Made by a program: the position numbers and the translations under genes
Assembly: GCF_036373705.1 (NCBI RefSeq)
Contig: NC_089850.1
Location: 46,809,048-46,873,047, forward strand
Length of the DNA: 64,000 bases
Origin: Amia ocellicauda
Taxonomy: Eukaryota > Chordata > Actinopteri > Amiiformes > Amiidae
Direction: 5' to 3'
The notes under the pieces: model-generated
Seen by the model: only the letters and a program-made list of their open reading frames with translations
Told to the model about the DNA's origin: nothing
The model's database searches: none
Shown: in pieces, positions 46,973 through 57,890 of the stretch
Layout of the letters: each line of letters opens with the position of its first letter
Position numbering within the stretch: the first letter of the stretch is position 1

Positions 46973-49153
46973 CATGTAGGCTGGACACATGTTTTATCAA
47001 ATTATCAAAGGAATCAAATTGATCCAGTTGAATCCCAGTAAAAGCATGGATCTAGATTATAACCATCAGCCTAAGTTGTTAAACGAATCAGTAATAAAAT
47101 ATATAAACGGAAAAAAGCCCTCTATGGGGGATTCTCAAGGTAGAACTGCCAAGGGAAACAGGAAGGGGGCAGTAAGTTGAAATAGAAAGTTAAAAGAAAA
47201 AAAACAGGGTGTAGTGGGAAAATTTACTTATTTCCTTTATATTCTGTATATATTATTAATTGTTTCATGTTGTTATATTATACATTGTTTCAGTTTATCT
47301 ATGAAGCAATCACTAGTTTGTATTTATTCTGTCCGAGAGGTTACTTCAATAAAGCATTGTCTTTTCATGAATTCATTCAACCACTGTCTTCTGGATATTC
47401 AATCAGCTGAAACAGTCAAACAGTATAGAGATTGTGTGTTTCAGGCCACAGGTATTTGGTTAAGGACTCGCAACAATGTCTTTGATAAACATCTGTTGCC
47501 TACAAATGCTGACCATCACCAATCAACTCATCAAACACTTCAACAACAGTAACAAACTTAGGTCTGTGTTAATTATTATGTATGTGGTAAACATAATGAG
47601 ATGTAATCACTTCTGACAGAGAAGACTAACCCATTGTCTCTGAAGATACAAAAAGGCTTCTCCAACTCACATCCTTAGTTCTTTTCTTCACTTCATGTGA
47701 GAGGAGAGCTCCAGGTTCACCTGTATTTATGTTTTCTGTAATACACCGATGAAGAAGCAACAAGTTTATCCTGGGACTTACTAAAACCACTACAAGGGCA
47801 AAGAGAGAAGCGAATATTGCATTGTTTTATCAATAACGACACAGCAAAACTGGAGCCAAGGAATACGTGTTCTACATTGGAGCTGATCTCAGAGGACAAG
47901 AGTTTAAATTCGGTCAACTTTCATTCTAAACCATAAAGCTGTTGAAGTGCAAGAAAACTGGATGTAATAACCTACTGACAATGATTACTTTAATGTGCAC
48001 ACAGATTACATCTGGATATTAAAAGGTAACAAAACAATTTTTCATGCCATCATAGACCTCTAATTATGCCTGGATTTCAAAGTATGCTCCCTTGAGAGAT
48101 GTGCAGAAAGCATATCAAATACTTGGCAAAACTGGATCTTCAGAGCAAAGCATGATGTTTTACATCAGCAAGATTCTCAAGGTTCCTCTGAAGCAGACAA
48201 CTAAGACAAAATACTGTGGCACGGCTAATTAACTGTCTCAGGCTCACCCGTTTTTAACAATCTGTGACAGCTTCACCTATTTTTAGTTTGCATTGAGTGT
48301 TCAGTTATAATGTACCGATACCATTCTTGTTTTTAAAATACTGTGCCAGTTCAAAAACAAACAAGCTACTGTTTGCTTGTGATTGCTATGTACTGATAAC
48401 AATTATATACATACAAAACTCAATTCAGTTTCATTCAAGAACAACCACAGTCATTATTCACAAACTTGAAAATACTAGTGAGTCAAAATAGTTATTAATT
48501 ATTATCATATGCAATCTACATTACCTAAAGGATATAATGATCATATTTTACTTCAAAACAAAGAGAGGAGATTTGTAAATAAACTGTATGGAAAGAATTA
48601 AAGCACAGGAGTAATGTTTAGTGCAAGTTGGGCTTCGATATCTTAGGTGAGCTGACTTTTAAAGACCTGTGTGGAATGTGGCCCATGACAGGGAATCATC
48701 CAAAGCACAAAATCCCCATAGCCTGTCAGTAGTTTTAATTTCCTTATAAATAATACAATACAAAACAACAAATATTAAGGTATATTATGAACTGCAGTGA
48801 ACCCATGGAGGAATACAAATGGCTGTGGTCCTAGTTATTAGATTTTGCCAATGTTCAAATATGGCAACAAAATCAATAGTAAACAAGAATTGTATAGAAT
48901 TGTGCTGCAAAATGATCTGCCAGCTTGTCATGTTTTTAGTTACAGGTTTGAATTTAATTAAAATATGAAGCAGCATCATTTCATGCCACAATACCATCTG
49001 TTTGACAATCTGCATACTAATTAAATTAAGTCAAGTGAAATAAATCTTGATAGACAGAAACAGATCTAAATGTATGCCTCTCCTTGGGGGTGCAAATTAA
49101 ATAATCAACAGGAAAAAAAAAAAAAAAGTCACACGCACAAAATCTATCACTCC
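46973..49153. other. Non-coding stretch, no gene seen
   Basis: About 2.2 kb, AT-rich. The 112-aa open frame at 47214-47552 matches no family I know and lacks splice or promoter support. Confidence 0.5.
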
Positions 49154-49352
49154 TACAGTGAGGGAAAAAAGTATTTGATCCCCTGCTGATTTTGTACATT
49201 TGCCCACTGACAAAGAAATGATCAGTCTATAATTTATATAATAATATATAAGAGACAGAATAACAACAAAAAAATCCAGGAAAATGCATTTCAAAAAAGT
49301 TATACATTGATTTGCATGTTAATGAGGGAAATAAGTATTTGACCCCTTCGAC

Positions 49353-50363
49353 TTAGTACTTGGTGGCAAAACCCTTGTTGGCAATCACAGAGGTCAGACG
49401 TTTCTTGTAGTTGGCCACCAGGTTTGCACACATCTCAGGAGGGATTTTGTCCCACTCCTCTTTGCAGATCCTCTCCAAGTCATTAAGGTTTCGAGGCTGA
49501 CGTTTGGCAACTCGAACCTTCAGCTCCCTCCACAGATTTCCTATGGGATTAAGGTCTGGAGACTGGCTAGGCCACTCCAGGACCTTAATGTGCTTCTTCT
49601 TGAGCCACTCCTTTGTTGCCTTGGCTGTGTGTTTTGGGTCATTGTCATGCTGGAATACCCATCCACGACCCATTTTCAATGTCCTGGCTGAGGGAAGGAG
49701 GTTCTCACCCAAGATTTGACGGTACTTGGCACCGTCCATCGTCCCTTTGATGCGGTGCAGTTGTCCTGTCCCCTTAGCAGAAAAACACCCCCAAAGCATA
49801 ATGTTTCCACCTCCATGTTTGACGGTGGGGATGGTGTTCTTGGGGTCATTCCTCCTCCTCCAAACACGGCGAGTTGAGTTGATGCCAAAGAGCTCGATTT
49901 TGGTCTCATCTGACCACACTTTCACCCAGTTCTCCTCTGAATCATTCAGATGTTCATTGGCAAACTTCAGACGGGCCTGTACATGTGCTTTCTTGAGCAG
50001 GGGGACCTTGCGGGCGCTGCAGGATTTCAGTCCTTCAGGGTGTAGTGTGTTACCAATTGTTTTCTTGGTGACTGTGGTCCCAGCTGCCTTGAGATCATTA
50101 ACAAGATCCTCCCGTGTAGTTCTGGGCTGATTCCTCACCGTTCTCATGATCATTGAAACTCCACGAGGTGAGATCTTGCATGGAGCCCCAGACCGAGGGA
50201 GACTGACAGTTATTTTGTGTTTCTTCCATTTGCGAATAATCGCACCAGCTGTTGTCACCTTCTCACCAAGCTGCTTGGTGATGTTCTTGTAGCCCATTCC
50301 AGCCTTGTGTAGGTCTACAATCTTGTCCCTGACATCCTTGGACAGCTCTTTGGTCTTGGCCAT
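49353..50363 (-). CDS. Tc1 transposase, open but catalytic E replaced by G (336 aa)
   Basis: This is a cut-and-paste transposase of the DD34E group. Residues 1-110 are the DNA-binding region with two helix-turn-helix units. The catalytic domain shows D152 ([11 protein letters not shown]) and D240 ([14 protein letters not shown]), then [14 protein letters not shown], where residue 275 is glycine instead of the invariant glutamate of PIENLW. The codon at 49541-49539 reads GGA, one transition from GAA. The spacing of 34 residues confirms this is the catalytic position. The frame is otherwise complete to the KGFATKY ending, so the copy looks young, but it should not be able to cut DNA. Confidence 0.93.
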   Translation of the reverse strand: MAKTKELSKDVRDKIVDLHKAGMGYKNITKQLGEKVTTAGAIIRKWKKHKITVSLPRSGAPCKISPRGVSMIMRTVRNQPRTTREDLVNDLKAAGTTVTKKTIGNTLHPEGLKSCSARKVPLLKKAHVQARLKFANEHLNDSEENWVKVWSDETKIELFGINSTRRVWRRRNDPKNTIPTVKHGGGNIMLWGCFSAKGTGQLHRIKGTMDGAKYRQILGENLLPSARTLKMGRGWVFQHDNDPKHTAKATKEWLKKKHIKVLEWPSQSPDLNPIGNLWRELKVRVAKRQPRNLNDLERICKEEWDKIPPEMCANLVANYKKRLTSVIANKGFATKY

Positions 50364-50401
50364 GGTGGAGAGTTTGGAATCTGATTGATTGCTTCTGTGG
50401 A

Positions 50402-50498
50402 CAGGTGTCTTTTATACAGGTAACGAGCTGAGATTAGGAGCACTCCCTTTAAGAGAGGGCTCCTAATCTCAGCTCGTTACCTGTATAAAAGACACCTG
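50402..50498. promoter_or_regulatory. Perfect 40-bp hairpin with mirrored TATA boxes in the Tc1 element
   Basis: Arms 50402-50441 and 50459-50498 are exact reverse complements with a 17-base loop. Each arm contains TATAAAAGACACCTG. On the minus strand, TATAAAA at 50416-50410 lies about 47 bases before the transposase ATG and is well placed to be its core promoter; the mirrored box at 50484-50490 would fire the other way. Confidence 0.7.
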
Positions 50499-52217
50499 GG
50501 AGCCAGAAATCTTGCTGATTGATAGGGGATCAAATACTTATTTCACTCATTAACATGCAAATCAATTTATAACTTTTTTGAAATGCGTTTTTCAGGATTT
50601 TTATGTTGTTATTCTGTCTCTCACTGTTAAAATACACCTACCATTAACATTATAGACTGATCATTTTTTGTCAGTGGGCAAACGTACAAAATCAGCAGGG
50701 GATCAAATACTTTTTTCCCCTCACTGTATAAGAGCACTGTCAGAAAGAAAATCAGTCTTCATTGTGCACCATGTAAGATACAAAACAGGTGCAAAAATGA
50801 ACTAGTAAAATACAGTTTTTAATCACTTTGTTTACAGTGTATTGCCACCTCTGCTAAACTATTACTTTTACTAGCACTGTTTCATTCTGTGGTGTAACTG
50901 TTGGCTTTATAAAAAGTCTGTACTCATATCACCATTCAAAAGCTGACAAAGTGTGCATTGACAAGGTGTGCATTTGTCTCTGTGAGAAAAGGAAAATATT
51001 AAATATTCTAATTCCATAAACTATCCATTTCAAATATTCTTGGGATACACTGGAAAAAAAATCCAGAGTAACAAAACAAAAAAAAAAAAAAAATACAGAC
51101 TGAGCTCCTGCCAACCTATTCTTCTTGACCTATTTTTGAACAAATTTTCAGTTCAGTCTGCCCAGGCAAACATTTTTTTCTTGTCTTATTCAGCTTTCAC
51201 AATTCACAATATAAATATATTTTCAAACCAGCCATGCCTCTGCTTTTTCAATTCGAGTTGCTGCAGTAAAACACATATGCTAGAGAAATAAACAAATAAA
51301 CAATCTGAATCCAGAGAGGTGTCAAAATCTTCTGATGAACAGAGAACAAAGTGCATGAAAAAGGAGATGACTTAGCAGCACCTAGTTACCATGTGTCAGC
51401 TGACTTTAGGGCTGTGCAGAATTGAGCATTGAAACAAGGCAAACAGACATGGCAAGTCCAAAGACATTTCAATACTGAGTCACTTGCTGTACATGTTCAT
51501 TTTCCAGAAGAATACAATATTTTAGCCAAAGATTAGAAACAATCTCCTAGTAGTCATGGCTAAAACATTTCAAACAGAATGACAGGTGAAAATCGCGGCT
51601 GCAATGGCACAGACTCCCTGCGACTGAGTATAATGTACGTAATGTATAATATGGTATAATGGAAGAGGATGTGCACAGTGATGTAGGCTATTTGTATTGG
51701 CTCTACTTTAACCCTCTGAGGTCCCCCGTCCCCCGTCCCCCATTTTCACCTGATTAAACTGCAACTGATTCAGAGGTTTCTGTGACTCAAAGGTGCCTCT
51801 AATTACAAAGTGGTATATATAGCCCAGAGCAGTGCATTACGCAGGCTGCCTGTGCCCTGAACAGATCCACTCCACTGTGGAAGCTATTTGCAGAACTGGG
51901 CAGCGTGTTATTATTAAACTTCTGGTCTCATTAAGGGGAACTGAATTAACATGGCTTTAGAAGCACCAGAAAGGGAACACGCTACAGCCACAGTGCAAGT
52001 TCTCTTCCTCGGCTGAGAACGAAGGCAAGGTTAAAACATTTTTTTTATTGATCTGCTGAGCTCCTTGTTGTTATGTCAGCAGAAAAATGGAGCAGCATCG
52101 CATCTGACTTTTATCTCTCATTGGCTTCCTCTTCTGAAGCATTTTGAGCTGTCTTTGATGTACACTACATCACTCTCAGTTCATGTAACAACAATATTCT
52201 AAGACCAAAAGAAACAT

Positions 52218-52255
<38 letters not shown>

Positions 52256-52260
52256 TACAC
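52218..52260. repeat. (AT)n-(AC)n compound microsatellite
   Basis: About 14 AT units followed by imperfect AC units. Confidence 0.9.
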
Positions 52261-55200
52261 AAACTTCTGTTCTTCCCTACCCTTCTCTAATTTTAAATGT
52301 CAAACAATAAATATCCTAGACATACATTTTCTAATTTGCAGAAACACTGTAAAACAAGGAAAAAAATGTAATGTGTTTTTGGGGATTCAAAGAATTGTCT
52401 GCATAGTATATTAAAACAAAAGATCCCTACAGAAGGTATAGCTAATTAATGTAATTAAAAACTGTCCCATTAAATATGATTAGCCAACCTGGGATTATGC
52501 CGTTTAAAAATAGCACATCTACCATGACACAGAATCCACAGAGATTACCTGAGTGCAGCTATGGTCAAACAAGTCATTAATACTTGTCTACACTAGGCTT
52601 CTGCACATGTTACATGTCACTGGTATAATCCATTGGAAAGTAAGATCTTCATTTTAACGTAATTAGTTTATATTCCAATGAACCGCATTACGTACTGTGG
52701 ACTTTCAGTTTTCATGTATGAGGTAAACAATTAGGAAACTATTGTGCAATCTGTCCTTAAATTAGTGTTTGCAAGTATTATTATTCAATAATAATTGTGA
52801 ACTTTAAGAGCTATCAGAAGCTACAAGATAATGCATTGTAAAATAATAAAATCATTTCTTGTCACATTTGTAGGTGCAACTGTCACTCAAGTTCAAGCAC
52901 ATGCTAAATTGTATTGTGATTGTAATGGGATACACTTTACCAGATCAAACTATCACAATTGCATTTCTTTACAGCCTGTGCTCAGCTGGTGCTGTTGTAG
53001 GGTTTCGGGCTTTCTCGTTTCTCTTGTCAGCATATGCACCTGATTAGAGTGTGAGTTCATTCAGCCCTATGTAAAACTCCCTGCCAGGCCCTTGCTCAAA
53101 TGTGACTGAGAGCCTGCCGGTGGTGTGATGTCATAAGACATTAACCCAGGCAGGAACACTGCATCGGGAGGGAAAAAGATGTCTGCAATGTTTAAGAGAA
53201 GCAGTTAACATTAAATTCAAATAAATAAATAGATGTTGTCATGTACCAAGGTTTGTGTTATCCTTGTGTTGTCATGGGCATACGACTATGGCACAGTAAA
53301 GACTCGTCCTGATGGTGAGTAAGTTTGCCATGTGCAGGGCCTGCTTTGTGTAGAAAAACCGCAGACAATGTGCTTTCCCCACACACAACAATCTGTGGTT
53401 GTCAGGCCCATTTCTGTGGATTTCTATTCTGTAAGGTGTTAACCATATTCATAGCATTTTTTAACTCCTTTTGTTTCTGCTTGTTTTGTTTTTGTATTTC
53501 AGAGGCTGTTATCCATTAGAGACAAGAGACTTTTGGACAGGCAGGTGATAGAAGCAGTGCATACATGCTCCCGGGACTTCCTGAATTGTGAACAGTGGAC
53601 GTTATACCTTTGATTTTGGTGGCTGAATATCTATACACCCCATTTCAACATACTTGGCATCCTATGACAATGTAGTTTAGGCACATTGTGTTACCTTAAC
53701 TGACCTATTCCTTTGTGACTTCTAATTACACTGGAAAGAACACTAGATAAATAACATTTTACAAGAAATCATTGTCTCCATGTGAAAGTCGATATATGGA
53801 TTTCACACTTGTGTCTTTCCAACTCGTGTGTGACAGAGGATGACCCTCAACTCATCAGCAGGGCCGTGTCCAAGTTATTATTCTCTTCAGATGCATGATC
53901 TAGCTGTAGCCTCTCTTTGGAAAATACTTGAAGCTTCAGTGATTTTTCAAGGAAGTAAAGCTGGTAATTCATCATCAGAAGACATTACCAGCTAGAATAG
54001 GATGTGCCAATCAAGCAGACAAATACCAAAAATCAACAGTAAAGAGGCTATTTTTAGCACTGAAGACACATCAGTGATAGAACTCAATGAGTAACAATCA
54101 GAGGTATACACACAACCTGTCTTAACTTGGTTGAATCAACTATAGGTTGAATCAGTGTTAAATAAGATCTGAAAACATTTAGCACTGTCAAATATGTTTT
54201 CTTAAATTAACAAGATGTATTAGGCTAAGCGGATCATTGGATAGTGGTGTCAATTTTGGAGAGGGAAGACTCCTCTCTCCTGGGTGCATGTTATGACATC
54301 ACTGAGAACTATTCCAATTAGAGGGTGAGAACCTGCAGGATGGATCTGAGCCGGTACAGGGCTGCCCTAGTGTAAACCCAACATGAGATTCGCTTTAAAT
54401 ATTGTGCCCCTCACACCTGTGAATGGAGGCAATGCAAACTGAATGTTTTCCTTCAAGGAAACCTACCTGGAAGTACAGTATAGCATGAGGAGGAAAAACC
54501 CAGATCCATCTCTCCTCTTTGGTTTGCTGCAGAAGGTAAGACACCGCTGGCCTGTGAGTTTGATTTTTCTAATTTCTATTGGGCCAGCGAAGAGGCTCTT
54601 GAGGACAAGGCCAAGATACAAAGAACACTGACACTGCTCATCCCTAACAGTCTCTATACCAGTCTCTAAATCACTGCAAGCTAATTGCAGATGTCCCCTA
54701 TCTGAATTATATACATTTTTATCTTTCCCAGGATGAAACAAAAAGAAAAGCACATTCTTGTGGCTGAGTCATGCATAAGAAAGGCATTGTACCACCGCCT
54801 CCTACAGAAGAGAGTATAGATTCCTTCAATACTTCTCCTCTTTGGTTTGGTGCTGAGATTAGGTCTTACAGTAAGACTGACAAAATGCCATTATGTTCCT
54901 GGACAATTTTACATTGTGTAACACATTTGGATGTCACTAGAGATCCTTCAATGGAAACTGTCATCGAGGATGAGAGATTAAACACCATATGTGCTGCAGC
55001 CTCACATTTTCAGCATTAGCTTGAGCTCCATGCACTTCTGTTACTTTACTGATGTAAAAACTTCACACATTTTCTCCTCAACCCAGATACGTTTCTTCCA
55101 TTACAGATCTCCTACTTTAATTATGTTCCAAATTGTAATGTGAGACCATACCATAATGTACTTATAATTATAGATTAAATCGGGAAAATCCACAAATAAT

Positions 55201-56611
55201 GTCACTGCCTGAGTAAATTTGCCTTTGCTCCTTTTCCTTTGTTTTATTTTATTTTCCAGCAGAATGAATAGCAATTTCAACAATTCATATCTCCAACTCA
55301 TAAGATGTATATAAGTTTTTTTTTATACCAGGCTGTGTTGCTTTTGTAATTACAAAACTGGAAGCAAGTTCTAAATATATGGGATAAACATGCCCCTGCA
55401 GCTGAAAATCTATTTTGGAAATGCTAGTTTGACAGAAAAGGCCAATATGAGTATGTTGCAACTACATGTAAACTCCAGATCACGGGATGCAATGTTTATG
55501 TGCTTTCTAAACAAAACCAACATTTGCATTAATTTCCAAGCCAAACTCTTTGACCAATTATGTGACCAGACTGAAACTGCTACTGTAGTTTCTACACAAA
55601 GACACATCCTGCATCCTGCTGTCTATTTTTCATTCATGGCACTGAATCATTTTAATTTAGTAACAAGTAAAAAGTTATGACCATGAACTGCTGTAGTCAG
55701 CAGTATAATATAGTGGATTTGTTAGCTTTCATTTCCTTCTCCCAATGGTCTTGTTGTATTTTGGGACTTACTGACGGCAGAGGGTTTCTTGCCAGACCCT
55801 ATTTTAAAGTTTACCACACATATGACTTCCACCATTCAGGCCCGAGTGAGTGTGAAGATTACAGGATGAACAGCAGGAAGCAAAGCATAATAGAATTAAA
55901 ATAGAACATGCACCTAAAGATAAAGTGTCACGTGAACACAGAGTAACTCCTTTTTCTGTTGCCACACTCACTGGCCAGATGTTTGTCCACAATAGGCTGC
56001 ATCACTATACTAATATGTATAAAATCAGAACATTTTGTATCACCTTTAGTACCAATAGGTTTGTTGGGAAACCATTTTGCACAATGATGGCTGCGTAATT
56101 AATTTCTTAGGGATAACTGATTTGTTTATTGATTCAGCTCAGTGTGTGCCAAACAAACTGAAACAAAACTGAAATAATTTGCTGCAGTCCAGTATGACTA
56201 AAGAATACAACATTCATATTCAGATTCAGACATAACAGTCTATTCCCACAAATGCAGGCTTTGTCTATGCATTTGCTCAACACTCTTGCCACTAAGGTTA
56301 ATAATAAATCGTTTCCATGCAGCTGAGCATTTCTTTCCCTGAATGTTGTTCTTTATGCATAGAAACCCCCACATTGCTACGACAAAATTATTTTTTTCCC
56401 TTGAGAACTTGAAGATCTTTTTTGACAGTAGGCTAAAATTTGACAAAGTGATGTACTGTACTACTCTGAGAGGAATTCCATCATATGCACTTAAAAGCAG
56501 TTTAGTTTTAGAAAATGAGGTCACACTTTAAAATAACGGGCACCAATTCTGAATCGAGCTCCCACAGGAATATCATATGGATCCTCCTGCACTTCACTGA
56601 GTTCTGCTGCT

Positions 56612-56728
56612 GATCACAGGTGTAAACTAACCCCCTGACCTAGTCTGTAACCCCATCACTAACCCCGATCACAGGTGTAACACAAGCCCAACTCCCCTGA
56701 GCTGGTCTGTCACCCTTTCATTAAGCCT
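56612..56728 (+). repeat. Two-copy minisatellite-like duplication
   Basis: GATCACAGGTGTAA begins both copies (56612 and 56667). Each continues with C-rich text, a CTGASCTRGTCTGTMACCC segment and a TCA-T-A-CC ending, about 55-62 bases per copy. Confidence 0.65.
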
Positions 56729-57322
56729 GGCCCCCACCTTGTGATGAACATCAGCACTCAGATGAAGTGCAGGAGGTATCCGGGTGTTATTCATACAGCA
56801 GACGGTTTAGGATTGCTGCCCATTATTGTACAGTGACGGAAAATAAAAAAACTATAACAAATCGTGATGCTGTAAACCTTGAGATGATATTAGGAGACGC
56901 TATGTTCAAAGTGACTGTAAATAACCCATCGACTGACTGCTACACCAGCGCTTATCGGCTGTGCTTTGGCGTGTGTCAGTGACACTGAATTCCCAGTCCG
57001 GATCTCCTGGAGATGAGGAGCTGGTTATCTTGCTGTGTTCAATCAGATCATGTGAATGCATCTCCAAATACAAACACAACAATGCAACACACACACCAAA
57101 AACACATCCTGCGGGATAATATGATCAAGAAGCGTCCATGCAGGCTGCTGTGTGCTTCCCAGCGCATGATGCAAGGTGCCACTTGTTCCCGCAAAGATGT
57201 AATCCGACTGTTAAAATGTAACTCAGCACAAAGCATGTGCCAGTTCGGGGACCCACGGAAGAACACACCGCCCACGGGTGTCAACACAGCAGCACGGCGC
57301 TCTATTTCTCACAGACACTTAC

Positions 57323-57450
57323 CCACCCGTTAAGCAGAACAGGGAGAAGCGGCGATTTCCCACTTAAAACGCGGAGGCGCCTCGGCGGTCCATGGGGAGA
57401 GCAGGGCTTGCACACGGGCTGCTCGGCGCGCCGCTCCAGCGAGGCATTCC
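57323..57450 (-). ncRNA. Putative non-coding first exon (PKIB 5' UTR)
   Basis: Reading leftward from the CpG island, the sequence ...CGGGTGG is followed by a consensus donor GTAAGT (57322-57317). No long frame crosses the donor, which suits an untranslated first exon spliced to the PKIB acceptor at 31991. The right boundary is a guess. This would be part of an mRNA, not a separate RNA gene. Confidence 0.35.
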
Positions 57451-57560
57451 TGCGCGGCTGCGTGACGTCATGCGGGCAGGTCCGCGGCGGGGCGGGCGCT
57501 GGCGGCGGAGAGTGGCGTGGACGCCGCGGTGCAGAGCGGTATACACCCGGCACAGGGATG
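57340..57560. promoter_or_regulatory. CpG island with CRE and GC boxes; candidate PKIB promoter
   Basis: I count about 29 CpG in some 195 bases, in an otherwise CpG-poor window. It contains a perfect CRE, TGACGTCA, at 57463-57470, within GCGTGACGTCATGC, and a GC-box run GGCGGGGCGGG at 57486-57496. It is the only such island outside the three gene starts. Orientation is inferred from the minus-strand splice donor just to its left. Assignment to PKIB rests on PKIB being the nearest minus-strand gene that lacks a 5' exon. Confidence 0.55.
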
Positions 57561-57769
57561 CCCAAATGGGCCTCTGTAATAACAAAATGGAAACGAGTAC
57601 CAGTTAGCCCCCACACCTCGGCGTATATGTATATCAGTGGTTTTAGTGTCGGGGGTGGGGGGAGCATCATTTGCCGCACAGACACAGATAAATAAAGATA
57701 CCGCGCACGCATTCCCCGAGAAATGATGTTTCGTGTTTCGTGTTTAGTAATACGGTCGGAGTTATAGTG

Positions 57770-57890
57770 TAGCACAGCACATAACAATACAATACATTGA
57801 TAATACAGTATTGCTCTACACTACAGTGTATTAAAGTACAGTGTATCACGGTGCATTATAGGACAATCCAGTAATAGTACAGTATGTTAC
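57770..57890 (+). repeat. Degenerate TACAGTGTAT tandem repeat
   Basis: Variants of TACAGTGTAT (ACACTACAGTGTATT, AAGTACAGTGTATCACGG, AGTACAGTATGTTAC) recur irregularly, giving a low-complexity block beside the CpG island. Confidence 0.5.

Larger units (their letters stand above)
49156..50726 (-). mobile_element. Full-length Tc1 transposon with long IR/DR ends
   Basis: A 1571-bp element between TA at 49154-49155 and 50727-50728. The inverted repeats are about 195-205 bases long. Each carries an outer CAGTGAGGG...AGTATTTGATCCCCT and an inner GAGGGAAATAAGTATTTGAC-type repeat, the IR/DR layout of Sleeping Beauty-like fish Tc1 elements. An AT-rich indel (near 49238-49250) distinguishes the left arm from the right. 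The single transposase is on the minus strand. Confidence 0.92.
50729..57250. other. Long non-coding stretch, no gene seen
   Basis: About 6.5 kb. Contains an A-run near 51077-51092, three GTCCCCC units at 51721-51741, (AT)n/(AC)n at 52218-52260 and a two-copy minisatellite at 56612-56728. No exon recognised. It would lie in the 5' intron of PKIB if that gene starts at the CpG island. Confidence 0.5.

Noticed and set aside
51721..51741. Three GTCCCCC units as a G-quadruplex
   Set aside because: Only three G-runs on the minus strand; a canonical quadruplex needs four.
57237..57787. Open frames of 152 and 161 aa on opposite strands across the CpG island
   Set aside because: GC-rich islands lack stop codons on both strands. 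Neither product resembles a protein family, and both are biased to Arg, Pro and Gly.
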